From assembly GCA_964629965.1 (NCBI GenBank), contig CAZVRZ010000110.1, forward strand, positions 1 through 18,310: a stretch of DNA of 18,310 nt, read 5' to 3'. The first letter of the stretch is position 1; every line of letters starts with the position of its first letter. The position numbers were made by a program, and so were the translations under genes. Positions 8,301-14,975 of the stretch are shown piece after piece. This stretch comes from CAZVRZ01 sp964629965. Lineage in GTDB: Bacteria > Chloroflexota > Anaerolineae > Anaerolineales > UBA4823. The notes beneath the pieces were generated by a model that saw only the letters and a program-made list of their open reading frames with translations, ran no database searches and was not told the DNA's origin.

Positions 8301-8683
8301 AGCTGCGCGACCTGGGTGTGCAAATCCACATCGATGATTTCGGCACCGGCTACTCCTCGCTGGTCTACCTGCACCTGCTGCCGATCAACGCCATCAAGAT
8401 CGACCGCTCTTTTATCAGCGGCAACAGCGGGCGCAGCAACGGCATGGAGATCGTGCGCACCATCGTGCGCCTGGCAGAAGACCTGAAGCTGGAAACGATC
8501 GCCGAGGGTGTGGAAACCATCGGCCAGTTGAAGCGCCTGACCTCTTTCGGCTGCAAATACGCCCAGGGCTTTCTGCTCTACCACACCCTGGATCCGCAAG
8601 CCGCCGGGCTGTTGATGAAGGACGGCGGCATCAAAGACAACCAACTTTTAAGGGTATTAGAAGAGAATTCGCGCTTGAATTAG
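5306..8683 (+). CDS. REC-PAS-GAF-PAS-PAS-GGDEF-EAL c-di-GMP signalling protein
   Basis: This 1125-residue soluble protein probably makes and/or degrades cyclic di-GMP in response to a phosphorelay and small-molecule or redox signals. Approximate domain order: receiver 5-125 (E11/D12, phospho-acceptor D57, S85, K107), PAS 140-258 ending IEDIHERK, GAF 275-420, PAS 430-545, PAS 550-670 ending ITDRKRAE, GGDEF 672-843 and EAL 850-1105. The diguanylate cyclase motif GGDEF (759-763) and the inhibitory-site RxxD (R750-D753) are intact. The phosphodiesterase motifs EALVRW (887-892), VNLSN, LEITES, DDFGTGYSS (1010-1018), KIDRSF and AEGVE are also intact, so both activities are possible. There are no transmembrane segments. 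The frame stays open far upstream of 5306, but that stretch is a shadow of the flavodoxin gene; 5306 starts just before the receiver domain. No partner histidine kinase is present in the window. Confidence 0.93.
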   Translation: MIEPLCVLLIEDSEDDAFLIERQLRKGGFVTSIHRVDTLAALQQALDDNLWDLILCDYNLPGFDGLMVLQIMRQARRDIPFILISGAIGEEIAVEAMRAGAHDYIKKDNLTRLVPAIDRELREAEMRHERTRVKEMLAESEERYRSLVENIPIGVCRLTNCLEGKVLMANSAFVAMFGFDQPEKALGYPVRELFRHPEDHCAFCQQSLEQGGIDNVEYQFRKANGGLMWGLATTHTAFDSNNQPLYLDCTIEDIHERKHSDKLKEALYKIARASTTTFTLKDLIREMHQIVDDLMLAENFFLALYDAPSNTISYPYYVDTYDEPPEPIQMDKGLTAYVLRTGKPLLAPPEVFEQLVAFGDVESIGTPSVDWLGVPLMVNDGQIIGALVTQTYDENIRLTESDRDALSLISTQIAAVIDRRRAEEDLRSSEAWQRALLGAVPDCILVINSAGIIEEVASATGSIDFVGEQTRGQSFYSLMNTETARQAEWHIAQALAHSDMQTFGFSLQPDALREAQSYEVRLTAIDNNKVLALIRNVTDITQATRRLLDQRAFLKQVIDINPNLIFAKDIHGKFTLANQAVADIYAVAVEDLIGKTEDEFNHNMAELEAFHRSDLEVLETLHEKVIPEGQLTDAQSNLHWIQTVKRPILSPSPENIQVLGVCTDITDRKRAEDQLIHNAFHDPLSGLPNRALFLDRLDRAIERNRRHSDNLFGILLLDLDRFAVINDSLGHSTGDRLLISVSARLEACLRTADTIARTGGDEFAILLEDLDGVTSITHVADRILQELHLPFTLKNQNVVVSASIGIAIGSGNYERPEEIWRDADTALNEAKATGRNKYVIFNSIMRASVLARMEMESALRHAIESNELELHYEPIVDTHTGQIVSLEALVRWRHPTRGLIYPGEFIPFAEETGLIIPLGEWVLRQACSQFITWKEINPLTKDISVSVNLSNRQFSQPDLYDQIVSVLKQTGQSPHSLRLEITESIIMENADNAIAILQQLRDLGVQIHIDDFGTGYSSLVYLHLLPINAIKIDRSFISGNSGRSNGMEIVRTIVRLAEDLKLETIAEGVETIGQLKRLTSFGCKYAQGFLLYHTLDPQAAGLLMKDGGIKDNQLLRVLEENSRLN

Positions 8684-8697
8684 AATGAGAGGCACTT

Positions 8698-8988
8698 ATG
8701 GTCAGTGTAAAAGCCAAGATCAGTATTCCTGATGATGTGTATTTCCAGGCCCTGGTGGATGAAGCTGTGATCCTGCACACCACCAGCGGAAAATACTTCG
8801 GCCTGGACGAAGTGGGCACCCGCATGTGGAACTTGATCGCCGAGCATGGCGCGCTCGAACCCGTCATCCCCATCTTACTGGCCGAATACGAAGTGGATGA
8901 AGAACGCCTCACCCAAGACCTGGTCGAGTTGGTAGACAAGCTGGCCGACCGCGGCCTGGTTGCCGTCGGCGAGGAACAGACCCATTGA
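8698..8988 (+). CDS. PqqD-family RRE (peptide-recognition) protein
   Basis: The 96-residue protein has the PqqD fold that acts as a RiPP recognition element, binding a precursor's leader peptide. Visible pattern: a short N-terminal strand (KISIPDDVYFQAL), the conserved ILHTTSGKYFGLDEVGTRMW segment (about 25-44), then a winged-helix-like C-terminal half with helices for IPILLAEYEVDEERLTQDLVELVDKL. A strong Shine-Dalgarno (GAGAGG, 8687-8692) sets the start. It begins 14 bases after the c-di-GMP gene and ends one base before the B2-like gene, the B1-B2 order seen in lasso-peptide loci. No precursor-like short ORF is seen next to it. It may serve a precursor encoded elsewhere or a different function. 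Confidence 0.85.
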   Translation: MVSVKAKISIPDDVYFQALVDEAVILHTTSGKYFGLDEVGTRMWNLIAEHGALEPVIPILLAEYEVDEERLTQDLVELVDKLADRGLVAVGEEQTH

Positions 8989-8989
8989 T

Positions 8990-9481
8990 ATGACCGCTCG
9001 GCCGCGCCTCAACCGTTGGATCGTGAAATTCAACCGGGCGAGGAAGTTTCGTTTGCGAGAGTGGGTGGATTACCTGCAAGCCTGGTTCCTGTTGTTCGTC
9101 ACGGACCTGGGCTTGCGTACGTTAAGCTACCCGCGCCTGCTGGGGCTGCTGGCCGGCCTGCGGCGGCTGCCCAGGCTGCGCAAACCGCCCCCGCCCGCGG
9201 CGGTCCCTGCGGAGATCGACCACCTGTGGCGCATGGTCAACACGGCCGCCCTCAATCACCTCTATGCGCAAACCTGCCTGCGCCGCTCGCTGACCCTGCA
9301 GCACTTGCTGGCCCGCCGCGGCATTCTCACCGACCTGCGCTTTGGCGCTCGCCGCACAGAAGACGGTCTTTCGGCCCACGCCTGGTTAGAATACCGGGGG
9401 GCGCCCATCGGCGAACCCGAAGCGCTGACCGAGCGCTTTATTCCTTTAGTGTCCATCAATGAACGAGAACGGGAGGCATAA
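8990..9481 (+). CDS. Lasso-peptide B2-like protease (transglutaminase-fold)
   Basis: This 163-residue protein matches the B2 family (Transglut_core3), cysteine proteases that remove the leader peptide during lasso-peptide maturation. The core TCLRRSLTLQHLLARRG carries the likely nucleophile C96. AHAWLEYRG carries H130. The usual downstream acidic residue is probably supplied in the GEPEALTERF stretch (about 141-150), which reads E where many homologues have D. The N-terminal half has the family's amphipathic/hydrophobic segment (WVDYLQAWFLLFVTDLGL). I chose the ATG at 8990, which follows GAGGAA and starts one base after the RRE stop. Its stop shares a base with the glucuronidase start (TAATG), so translation is probably coupled. 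An asparagine-synthetase-like cyclase, normally the next gene, is absent. Confidence 0.85.
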   Translation: MTARPRLNRWIVKFNRARKFRLREWVDYLQAWFLLFVTDLGLRTLSYPRLLGLLAGLRRLPRLRKPPPPAAVPAEIDHLWRMVNTAALNHLYAQTCLRRSLTLQHLLARRGILTDLRFGARRTEDGLSAHAWLEYRGAPIGEPEALTERFIPLVSINEREREA

Positions 9482-11223
9482 TGTTATACCCACAAAATAA
9501 CCCCCATCGCCAGTTCGTTGACCTTTCGGGCTTCTGGGATTTTCGCTTCGATGAAGCCAACGAAGGTATGCTGGATGAATGGTGGCAAGGCTTTCGCGGC
9601 GCCCAGCCCATTGCCGTGCCCGCCAGTTGGAACGACCAGTTCGCCGAAAACCGCGATTTCCTCGGCCCAGCCTGGTATCAGACCCGCTTCAACCTGCCCT
9701 GGGGCTTCGAAGGCGGGCGCGTCTTCTTACGCTTCAACTCGGTCAACTACCTGGCAGAAGCCTGGTTGAACGGCACCCCCCTCGGGCAGCACGAAGGCGG
9801 TCACCTGCCCTTCCAATTCGATATCACCTCGCAGGTGCAGCCCGCCGATAACCTGCTGGTGGTGCGCGTGGATGGCTCCCTGGCCTTCGATCGCGTCCCC
9901 CCCGGCAACGTCACCGGCGACGAGGCGGATTTCTTTGGAAATAACGCGCAGAACTATCCCCAGACCCAGTTCGATTTCTTCCCCTTCTGCGGCATCCAGC
10001 GCCCGGTGCTGCTGTGCTCCCTGCCGGATGAAGCCATCCAGGATGTGACCGTCGCCGTTGGCCTGGATCGCGGCACAGGATTGGTCAAAGTGCGCCTGCA
10101 AGCCCAGGTCAAGTCTGCCGCCATGCTGCGCCTACACCTCTCTGGCAACGGCATCGACCGCTCGCTCTCTGCACCCCTCAAAAACGGCATCGCCGAGGCC
10201 GACCTGGAAATTCCAGACGCCCTCTTGTGGGAGCCCGGCGCGCCCAACCTGTACCAACTGCGCCTCGACCTGCTGCGCGATCACCAGGTACTGGACCAAT
10301 ATTCCCTGCCGGTGGGCATCCGCACCGTCACCGTCAAGGACAACCAGCTCCTGCTGAACGGCAAGCCCATCGTGCTGCGCGGCTTTGGCCGCCACGAAGA
10401 TTTCCCCGTGCTGGGGCGCGGCCTGTGCGAACCGGTAATCATCAAAGATTACGCCCTGATGCACTGGGTGGGGGCCAATTCCTTCCGCACCACCCACTAT
10501 CCCTATTCCGAACAGATGCTGGACATGGCCGACCGCTTGGGCTTTTTGGTGATCGCCGAGACGCCCGCCGTGGGGCTGTACTTCACCGCCAAGGGCCTGC
10601 CCCGGCGCTTGCAGCTCTGCCAGCAGTACACCCGCGAGATGATCGACCGTGACAAGAACCATCCCAGCGTGATCATGTGGAGCGTGGCCAACGAACCCCA
10701 CTCCAACCGCCCCGAAGCCGAGCCGTTCTTCCAGACGCTCTGCCAACTGGCCAAAGCGCTCGACCCCTCCCGCCCGGTGACACTGGTCAGCACGGTGGGG
10801 CTGCTGGAAGAATCGTTCAAGCACTGCGATGTGCTCTGTCTCAACCGCTACTACGGCTGGTATTCGCAGACCGGGCGCGTTGAGGAAGGCGCCGAATTCC
10901 TGGCGCGCGAGCTGGATGCGCTCTACGAGCGCTACCGCAAGCCCATCTTGCTGACCGAGTTCGGCGCAGACACCCTGCCCGGCTTCCACGCCCAGCCGCC
11001 CGAGCTTTTCAGCGAAGAGTACCAGGTCGAGTTCATCAAAACCTACCTGCGGGTGCTGGAAAGCAAAGACTATGTGGTCGGGCATCACATCTGGAACCTG
11101 TGCGACTTCAAGACCTCGCAAAGCATCGTGCGCACGAACGGCATGAACCATAAGGGCGTCTTCACCCGCGACCGGCGCCCCAAGATGGCCGCCCATTACC
11201 TGCGGCAGCACTGGCGCAAATAG
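9481..11223 (+). CDS. uidA: Beta-glucuronidase (glycoside hydrolase family 2)
   Basis: This 580-residue cytosolic enzyme is predicted to hydrolyse beta-D-glucuronides with retention. It aligns by eye with E. coli UidA along its full length: jelly-roll domain 1-180 (VPASWNDQF, WYQTRF), Ig-like domain 183-280 and TIM barrel 281-580 (GFGRHED, GANSFRTTHYPY). The acid/base is E405 in WSVANEP and the nucleophile is E493 in LTEFGADTLPG. N556 and K558 (NHKGVFTRDRRPK) match the NxK motif that binds the glucuronate carboxylate, which argues for glucuronidase rather than galactosidase. The segment after AVGLYFT is short, so it lacks the long active-site loop of gut 'loop 1' enzymes. There is no signal peptide. 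GGGAGG (9471-9475) precedes the start, which overlaps the B2-like stop by one base. Confidence 0.93.
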   Translation: MLYPQNNPHRQFVDLSGFWDFRFDEANEGMLDEWWQGFRGAQPIAVPASWNDQFAENRDFLGPAWYQTRFNLPWGFEGGRVFLRFNSVNYLAEAWLNGTPLGQHEGGHLPFQFDITSQVQPADNLLVVRVDGSLAFDRVPPGNVTGDEADFFGNNAQNYPQTQFDFFPFCGIQRPVLLCSLPDEAIQDVTVAVGLDRGTGLVKVRLQAQVKSAAMLRLHLSGNGIDRSLSAPLKNGIAEADLEIPDALLWEPGAPNLYQLRLDLLRDHQVLDQYSLPVGIRTVTVKDNQLLLNGKPIVLRGFGRHEDFPVLGRGLCEPVIIKDYALMHWVGANSFRTTHYPYSEQMLDMADRLGFLVIAETPAVGLYFTAKGLPRRLQLCQQYTREMIDRDKNHPSVIMWSVANEPHSNRPEAEPFFQTLCQLAKALDPSRPVTLVSTVGLLEESFKHCDVLCLNRYYGWYSQTGRVEEGAEFLARELDALYERYRKPILLTEFGADTLPGFHAQPPELFSEEYQVEFIKTYLRVLESKDYVVGHHIWNLCDFKTSQSIVRTNGMNHKGVFTRDRRPKMAAHYLRQHWRK

Positions 11224-12531
11224 GTGCCTGCCAGGCCCGTGCCATCTATGCGCAACCAAGCCGGCGTCTATCGCCCTATGACCCTCAGCCTGTCCTGGGA
11301 TGGCCGGGCGCTTTCCTATTGCTCGCTGCCCGGGCTGCCGGAGTGGGACGAACTCACCCCCGCCCAGGCACTGCTGGCCCGCCTGGCCGATCTGCCCGCC
11401 GGCGGCAAGGCCCTCTTCCTGGGCTGCGGCCACGGCGCGGCGGCTGCCATCCTGGCGGGACGCTTTGCCTCCTGCGCTCTCTGGCTGCACGATGACCTTT
11501 ACCCGGCACTGGCCTGCGCCCGCCAGACGCTGGCGCTCAACCAGGTCGAGAACGCCCAACTGCTGGAAGATATCGCCTGGCTGCCGGCGCACCTGGATTT
11601 TTTCGACGTGGTCTTGCTGAGCATCCCCAAGGGCCGCCGCATGGGACGGCGCTGGCTGCTGCAGGCCTTCCTGGCGCTCAAGCCGGGCGGCGTGCTGTAC
11701 CTGTGTGGGGCTAACGACCAGGGCATCCAATCGCTGGCACAAGACGCGGTGGAATTATTTGCCAACCCGGGGCGCGTGGCTGCCTACAAAAAAGGCAGCC
11801 GCCTGCTGCACTTCCGCAAAGGGGAGACGCCTGCGGAGAATGAGATTGCTTCGAGCACAACCCGCTCTCGCAATGACAGAGCAAGCTCCCTGCCCGCCTG
11901 GGCGCAAGAACCCGGCGTGGCCCCGGGCAGTTGGTTCGAGTTCGAGGCCGCCCTCGGCCCGCGCACCTACCGCCTGCGCACGCTGCCGGGCGTCTTCGCC
12001 TACGACCACATCGACGAAGGCACCCGCCTGCTGCTGGATAACCTGCCCGAGCTGGCCGGCCTGGACGTGCTGGACGTGGGCTGCGGCTGCGGCATCCTGG
12101 GCCTGGAGGCGCTCGCTCGCGGCGCGGCATCCGTGGACCTGCTGGACGCCAGCCTGCAAGCAGTGGCCAGCGCGCAGGAAAACCTGAAGCTCAACCCCAG
12201 CCCGGCGCCGCCGGCCCTCGACACCCACCTCGATCAGCCATACCGCCGGCAGCCGCCGGCCCGGGCGCTGGCCTCCGACCTGCTGCAGAACGCCGGCCAA
12301 CATTACGGCTGCATCCTCTCCAACCCACCCTTCCACACCGGCAAAGAGACCAATTATGCCATCACGGCCGCGCTGATCGACCAGGCCGCCCAGGTGCTGC
12401 CCCGTCGCGGCCGGCTGGTGCTGGTGGCTAACCGCTTCCTGCGCTACGAGCGCCTGATGCAAGAACACTTTACCACGGTGAAAATCGTGGCAGAGACCTC
12501 CCGCTTCCATGTGCTCGCCGGGATGCTGTAA
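11224..12531 (+). CDS. Tandem-domain methyltransferase, RsmC/RlmG-like
   Basis: The product is a SAM-dependent methyltransferase with the duplicated architecture of RsmC/RlmG, which make m2G in rRNA. The N-terminal half (about 20-195) has a motif I-like FLGCGHG (66-71), with no NPPF-like motif. The C-terminal half (about 235-435) has VLDVGCGCGILGLEA (282-296), the catalytic SNPPFHTG (366-373) and a VANRFLRYE strand. The start is uncertain: GTG at 11224 abuts the glucuronidase stop, and ATGs at 11248 and 11278 are alternatives without clear Shine-Dalgarno sites. The linker (about 207-219) is encoded by a dispersed repeat read in frame. The target is assumed to be rRNA; a role in peptide modification, suggested only by position, cannot be excluded. 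Confidence 0.85.
   Translation: MPARPVPSMRNQAGVYRPMTLSLSWDGRALSYCSLPGLPEWDELTPAQALLARLADLPAGGKALFLGCGHGAAAAILAGRFASCALWLHDDLYPALACARQTLALNQVENAQLLEDIAWLPAHLDFFDVVLLSIPKGRRMGRRWLLQAFLALKPGGVLYLCGANDQGIQSLAQDAVELFANPGRVAAYKKGSRLLHFRKGETPAENEIASSTTRSRNDRASSLPAWAQEPGVAPGSWFEFEAALGPRTYRLRTLPGVFAYDHIDEGTRLLLDNLPELAGLDVLDVGCGCGILGLEALARGAASVDLLDASLQAVASAQENLKLNPSPAPPALDTHLDQPYRRQPPARALASDLLQNAGQHYGCILSNPPFHTGKETNYAITAALIDQAAQVLPRRGRLVLVANRFLRYERLMQEHFTTVKIVAETSRFHVLAGML
11842..11878. repeat. Dispersed palindrome-like repeat, copy 1 (in-frame within the methyltransferase)
   Basis: One end reads GAGATTGCTTCGAG and the other CTCTCGCAATGACA. The two ends are imperfect inverted copies of each other. Reversed, it shares both termini with the sequence at 14913-14966. 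Elements of this GAGATTGCTTCG...CGCAATGACA type are, to my knowledge, widely dispersed in many bacterial genomes. Here the repeat keeps the frame open and encodes residues 207-219 between the two domains. Confidence 0.6.
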
Positions 12532-12550
12532 AAACCCGTAGAACGTTAAA

Positions 12551-12647
12551 CCTGTCCTATAACAAACAGGAAGATCATCCCTGGTCATTTTGCCAATCCT
12601 GGTGTAATCTATAGATAGCGGTTCCGGCGCAGCCTGGCTGCCGCCGG
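12551..12647 (+). promoter_or_regulatory. Leader region of the ferredoxin-AOR operon with strong hairpin
   Basis: The 153-base gap before the ferredoxin gene contains a possible promoter, TTGCCA at 12590-12595 and TATAGA at 12610-12615, though the 14-base spacing is short. Downstream is a strong hairpin: CCGGCG plus CAGC (12624-12633) pairs with GCTG and CGCCGG (12637-12647) around a three-base loop, with one bulged C. It is not followed by a T-run, so it reads better as a leader structure than as a terminator. No known riboswitch class is recognisable by eye. A weaker CCTGT/ACAGG stem lies at 12551-12570. Confidence 0.35.
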
Positions 12648-12684
12648 CTCATACTCACCCATCCTGGAGAAGGCAGGGAACTCG

Positions 12685-13074
12685 ATGAGACTCTATGTGG
12701 ATAACGCCAAGTGTTCTGGTTGTAAAGCCTGCATGGTCGCATGCTCGCTCAACCTGTTCGCTGAATCTAACCCCAAGAAATCGGCTTTCAATTTGATCGC
12801 CCACTTCCCCATGCCGGGCGTCTACGAAATGAAAGTGTGCACCCAATGCGGCGAGTGCGCCCTGGTGTGCCCCGTGGAATGCATCCGGCTCAACGCGCGC
12901 GGCGCCTATTACGTGGAATTTGACGAATGCACGCTGTGCGAAGCCTGTGTCAGCGCCTGCCCGGAAGACGTGATGTTCGTGCGCCCCGAGCTGGCCAACG
13001 CAGCCTGGAAATGCGACCTGTGCGGTGACTGCGTGGCGGTTTGCGGCACAAGCGCCCTTTGGATTGCAGAGTAG
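12685..13074 (+). CDS. Ferredoxin-like protein with four [4Fe-4S] motifs
   Basis: This 129-residue electron-transfer protein has four Cx2Cx2Cx3C motifs (C10/13/16/20, C52/55/58/62, C82/85/88/92, C110/113/116/120), enough for four cubane clusters, as in HycB/DmsB-like electron-transfer subunits. One further cysteine lies at C66. It has no Tat signal or membrane segment, so it is probably cytosolic. AGGGAA lies upstream of the ATG. It ends nine bases before the aldehyde ferredoxin oxidoreductase and is probably that enzyme's electron-accepting subunit or partner. Confidence 0.92.
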   Translation: MRLYVDNAKCSGCKACMVACSLNLFAESNPKKSAFNLIAHFPMPGVYEMKVCTQCGECALVCPVECIRLNARGAYYVEFDECTLCEACVSACPEDVMFVRPELANAAWKCDLCGDCVAVCGTSALWIAE

Positions 13075-13083
13075 GAGGCAAAC

Positions 13084-14910
13084 ATGTACGGTTACGGTGG
13101 AAACATCCTGCGCGTCGACCTGGCTACCGGCAAGGTCACCCGCCAGCCCACCTCGCCCGAAGTGGTGCGTAACTTCGTCGGCGGGCGCGGCTTTGGCGCC
13201 TATTACCTGTTCAAAGAAGTGCCGCCCGATGCCGACCCGCTTGGCCCGGATAACAAATTGATCATTTCCAGCGGCCCGCTTTCGGGGCTGTTGGTGGCCG
13301 GCGGCGGCAAGTGCGATTGGACCACCAAGTCGCCGCTGACCGGCGGCTATGCCAGCGCCTCCATGGGCGGGCATTTTACCGCCGAGATGAAATACGCCGG
13401 GCTGGATACCATCATCCTGGAAGGCATCAGCCCCAAGCCGGTGATCCTGTTCATCGACGACCAGAAGGTGCAGCTGCTCGATGCCGCCGCCCATTGGGGC
13501 AAGGGCGCCATCACCCTGGAAAAAGAGTTCAAAGATCAATACGGTGAAGAATACCAGGTGGCGGCCATCGGCCCGGCCGGCGAGAACCTGGTGTCGTTCG
13601 CCTGCATCAACCACGACTACGGCCGCCAGGCCGGGCGCGGCGGCGTGGGCACCGTGATGGGCGCCAAGAAGGTCAAGGCCATCATCATCCACGGCACGCA
13701 ATCGGCCGCCGTTGCCGATGTCGCCGCCTATCGCCAGGCCGGCATGGAGCTTTACCGGGCCTGCAAGCAGGCCGAAGGGCACGCCGAATGGACACGCTAC
13801 GGCACCACCATCGTCACCAGTTGGTGCGACGAGGTGGGCGCCCTGCCCACCCGCAACTTCTCGGCCGGTTCCTTCGAGGGCGGCAAGGGCATTTACGGGC
13901 AGACCATGCGCAAAGAGATCGTCATCACCGACAAAGGCTGCTTTGGCTGCCCGTGCCCGTGCGGCAAATACAGCAACATGCGCCGCTACAACACCGCCGT
14001 GGAAGGCCCCGAATACGAAACCATCGGCATGATGGGCTCTAACCTGGGCATCGATGACATCCAGGCCGTGGCTGAGGCCAACCGCCTGAGCGATGACCTG
14101 GGCCTGGACACCATCAGCGCGGGCTGTTCCATCGGTTGGGCGATGGAATGCTTCGAAAAGGGCCTGATCTCGCTGGAAGATACGGACGGCCTGGAGCTGC
14201 GCTTTGGCAGCGTCGAAGCCACCTTCGCCGCCCTGCACAAGATCGCCTACCGCCAGGGCCGGCTGGGCGCACTGCTGGCAGATGGCGTCAAGCGCGCCGC
14301 CGCCAAAGTGGGCCAGGGCAGCGAAAAGTTCGCCATTCACGTCAAGGGCATGGAACAATCGGCCTACGCCACCCACAACGCCACCGCCATGCTGTTGGCC
14401 TACATGACCTGCGACGTGGGCGCCCACCACAACCGTTCGTGGGCCATCACCTACGATTTGCAGGTGGGCCGCGAGCTGGTGGTGCCCGAGAAGGTGGCCC
14501 GCATCATCTGGCTGCAAGACTTTCGCCCCATGTTTGACGTGCTGGGAAGCTGCCGCCTGCAGTGGGTGGAGCTGGGCATCGACCGCAACCTGTACATGCC
14601 GCTGCTCGAAGCCATCACCGGCGTGCACCGCACCTGGGAAGACCTGGAAGCCGTGGGCGCCCGCATTTGGAACCTGACCCGCATGTATTGGGCGCGCGAG
14701 AACGAAGGCTTTGGCCGCTCTTGGGACCTGCCCGCGCCGCGCTTCTACGAGGAGCCGCCCAAGACGGGCGCTACCGCCGGGCAGATCACCAAGTTCGAAG
14801 ATGTGCAGCGCCTGCTGGATATGTATTACGAGCAGCGCGGCTGGGATAGCAACGGCCTGCCCCGCCCCGAGACGCTGGAAAAGCTCGGCCTGGCCGAGCT
14901 GGCAGGTTAA
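13084..14910 (+). CDS. aor: Aldehyde:ferredoxin oxidoreductase (tungstopterin, AOR family)
   Basis: The AOR family oxidises aldehydes to carboxylates with ferredoxin, or under reducing conditions runs in reverse, using a tungsten bis-pterin and a [4Fe-4S] cluster. At 608 residues it is the normal length. The N-terminal domain opens MYGYGGNILRVDL and contains GGRGFGAYYLF (33-43) and GGYASASMGGHF (87-98). Cluster ligands are C286, C289 and C293 in CFGCPCPCGK plus C490 in DVLGSC; C291 is an extra cysteine between the usual ligands. EGPEYET (307-313), LGLDTISAG (339-347) and GAHHNRSW (446-453) are the expected pterin/active-site regions. A strong GGAGG precedes the ATG. Substrate specificity cannot be read from the sequence. 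It sits between a ferredoxin and a MoaD-like gene. Confidence 0.95.
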   Translation: MYGYGGNILRVDLATGKVTRQPTSPEVVRNFVGGRGFGAYYLFKEVPPDADPLGPDNKLIISSGPLSGLLVAGGGKCDWTTKSPLTGGYASASMGGHFTAEMKYAGLDTIILEGISPKPVILFIDDQKVQLLDAAAHWGKGAITLEKEFKDQYGEEYQVAAIGPAGENLVSFACINHDYGRQAGRGGVGTVMGAKKVKAIIIHGTQSAAVADVAAYRQAGMELYRACKQAEGHAEWTRYGTTIVTSWCDEVGALPTRNFSAGSFEGGKGIYGQTMRKEIVITDKGCFGCPCPCGKYSNMRRYNTAVEGPEYETIGMMGSNLGIDDIQAVAEANRLSDDLGLDTISAGCSIGWAMECFEKGLISLEDTDGLELRFGSVEATFAALHKIAYRQGRLGALLADGVKRAAAKVGQGSEKFAIHVKGMEQSAYATHNATAMLLAYMTCDVGAHHNRSWAITYDLQVGRELVVPEKVARIIWLQDFRPMFDVLGSCRLQWVELGIDRNLYMPLLEAITGVHRTWEDLEAVGARIWNLTRMYWARENEGFGRSWDLPAPRFYEEPPKTGATAGQITKFEDVQRLLDMYYEQRGWDSNGLPRPETLEKLGLAELAG

Positions 14911-14912
14911 CA

Positions 14913-14966
14913 TGTCCTTGCGAGCGGTCTATGCGCCTGCCCTGAGGCACGAAGGGAAGCAATCTC
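14913..14966. repeat. Dispersed palindrome-like repeat, copy 2 (between aor and the MoaD-like gene)
   Basis: It starts TGTCCTTGCGAGCGG and ends GAAGCAATCTC, matching the reversed ends of the copy at 11842-11878; the middle differs and is longer. It fills nearly all of the 65-base gap between the oxidoreductase stop and the next start, leaving that start without a recognisable Shine-Dalgarno. Confidence 0.6.
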
Positions 14967-14975
14967 CAACAAATC

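Noticed and set aside
10132..11742. 536-codon open frame antisense to the glucuronidase and methyltransferase
   Set aside because: Shadow frame of two recognisable genes; no domain or ribosome-binding site supports it.
11224..12531. Methyltransferase as a frameshifted or repeat-disrupted pseudogene
   Set aside because: The frame stays open through the repeat and both domains keep their motifs, so the gene looks functional.
12655..14913. 752-codon open frame antisense to the ferredoxin and aldehyde ferredoxin oxidoreductase genes
   Set aside because: It mirrors two clearly real genes with full family motifs, has a low-complexity Gly/Ala/His-rich translation, and is the kind of antisense frame expected in high-GC coding DNA.
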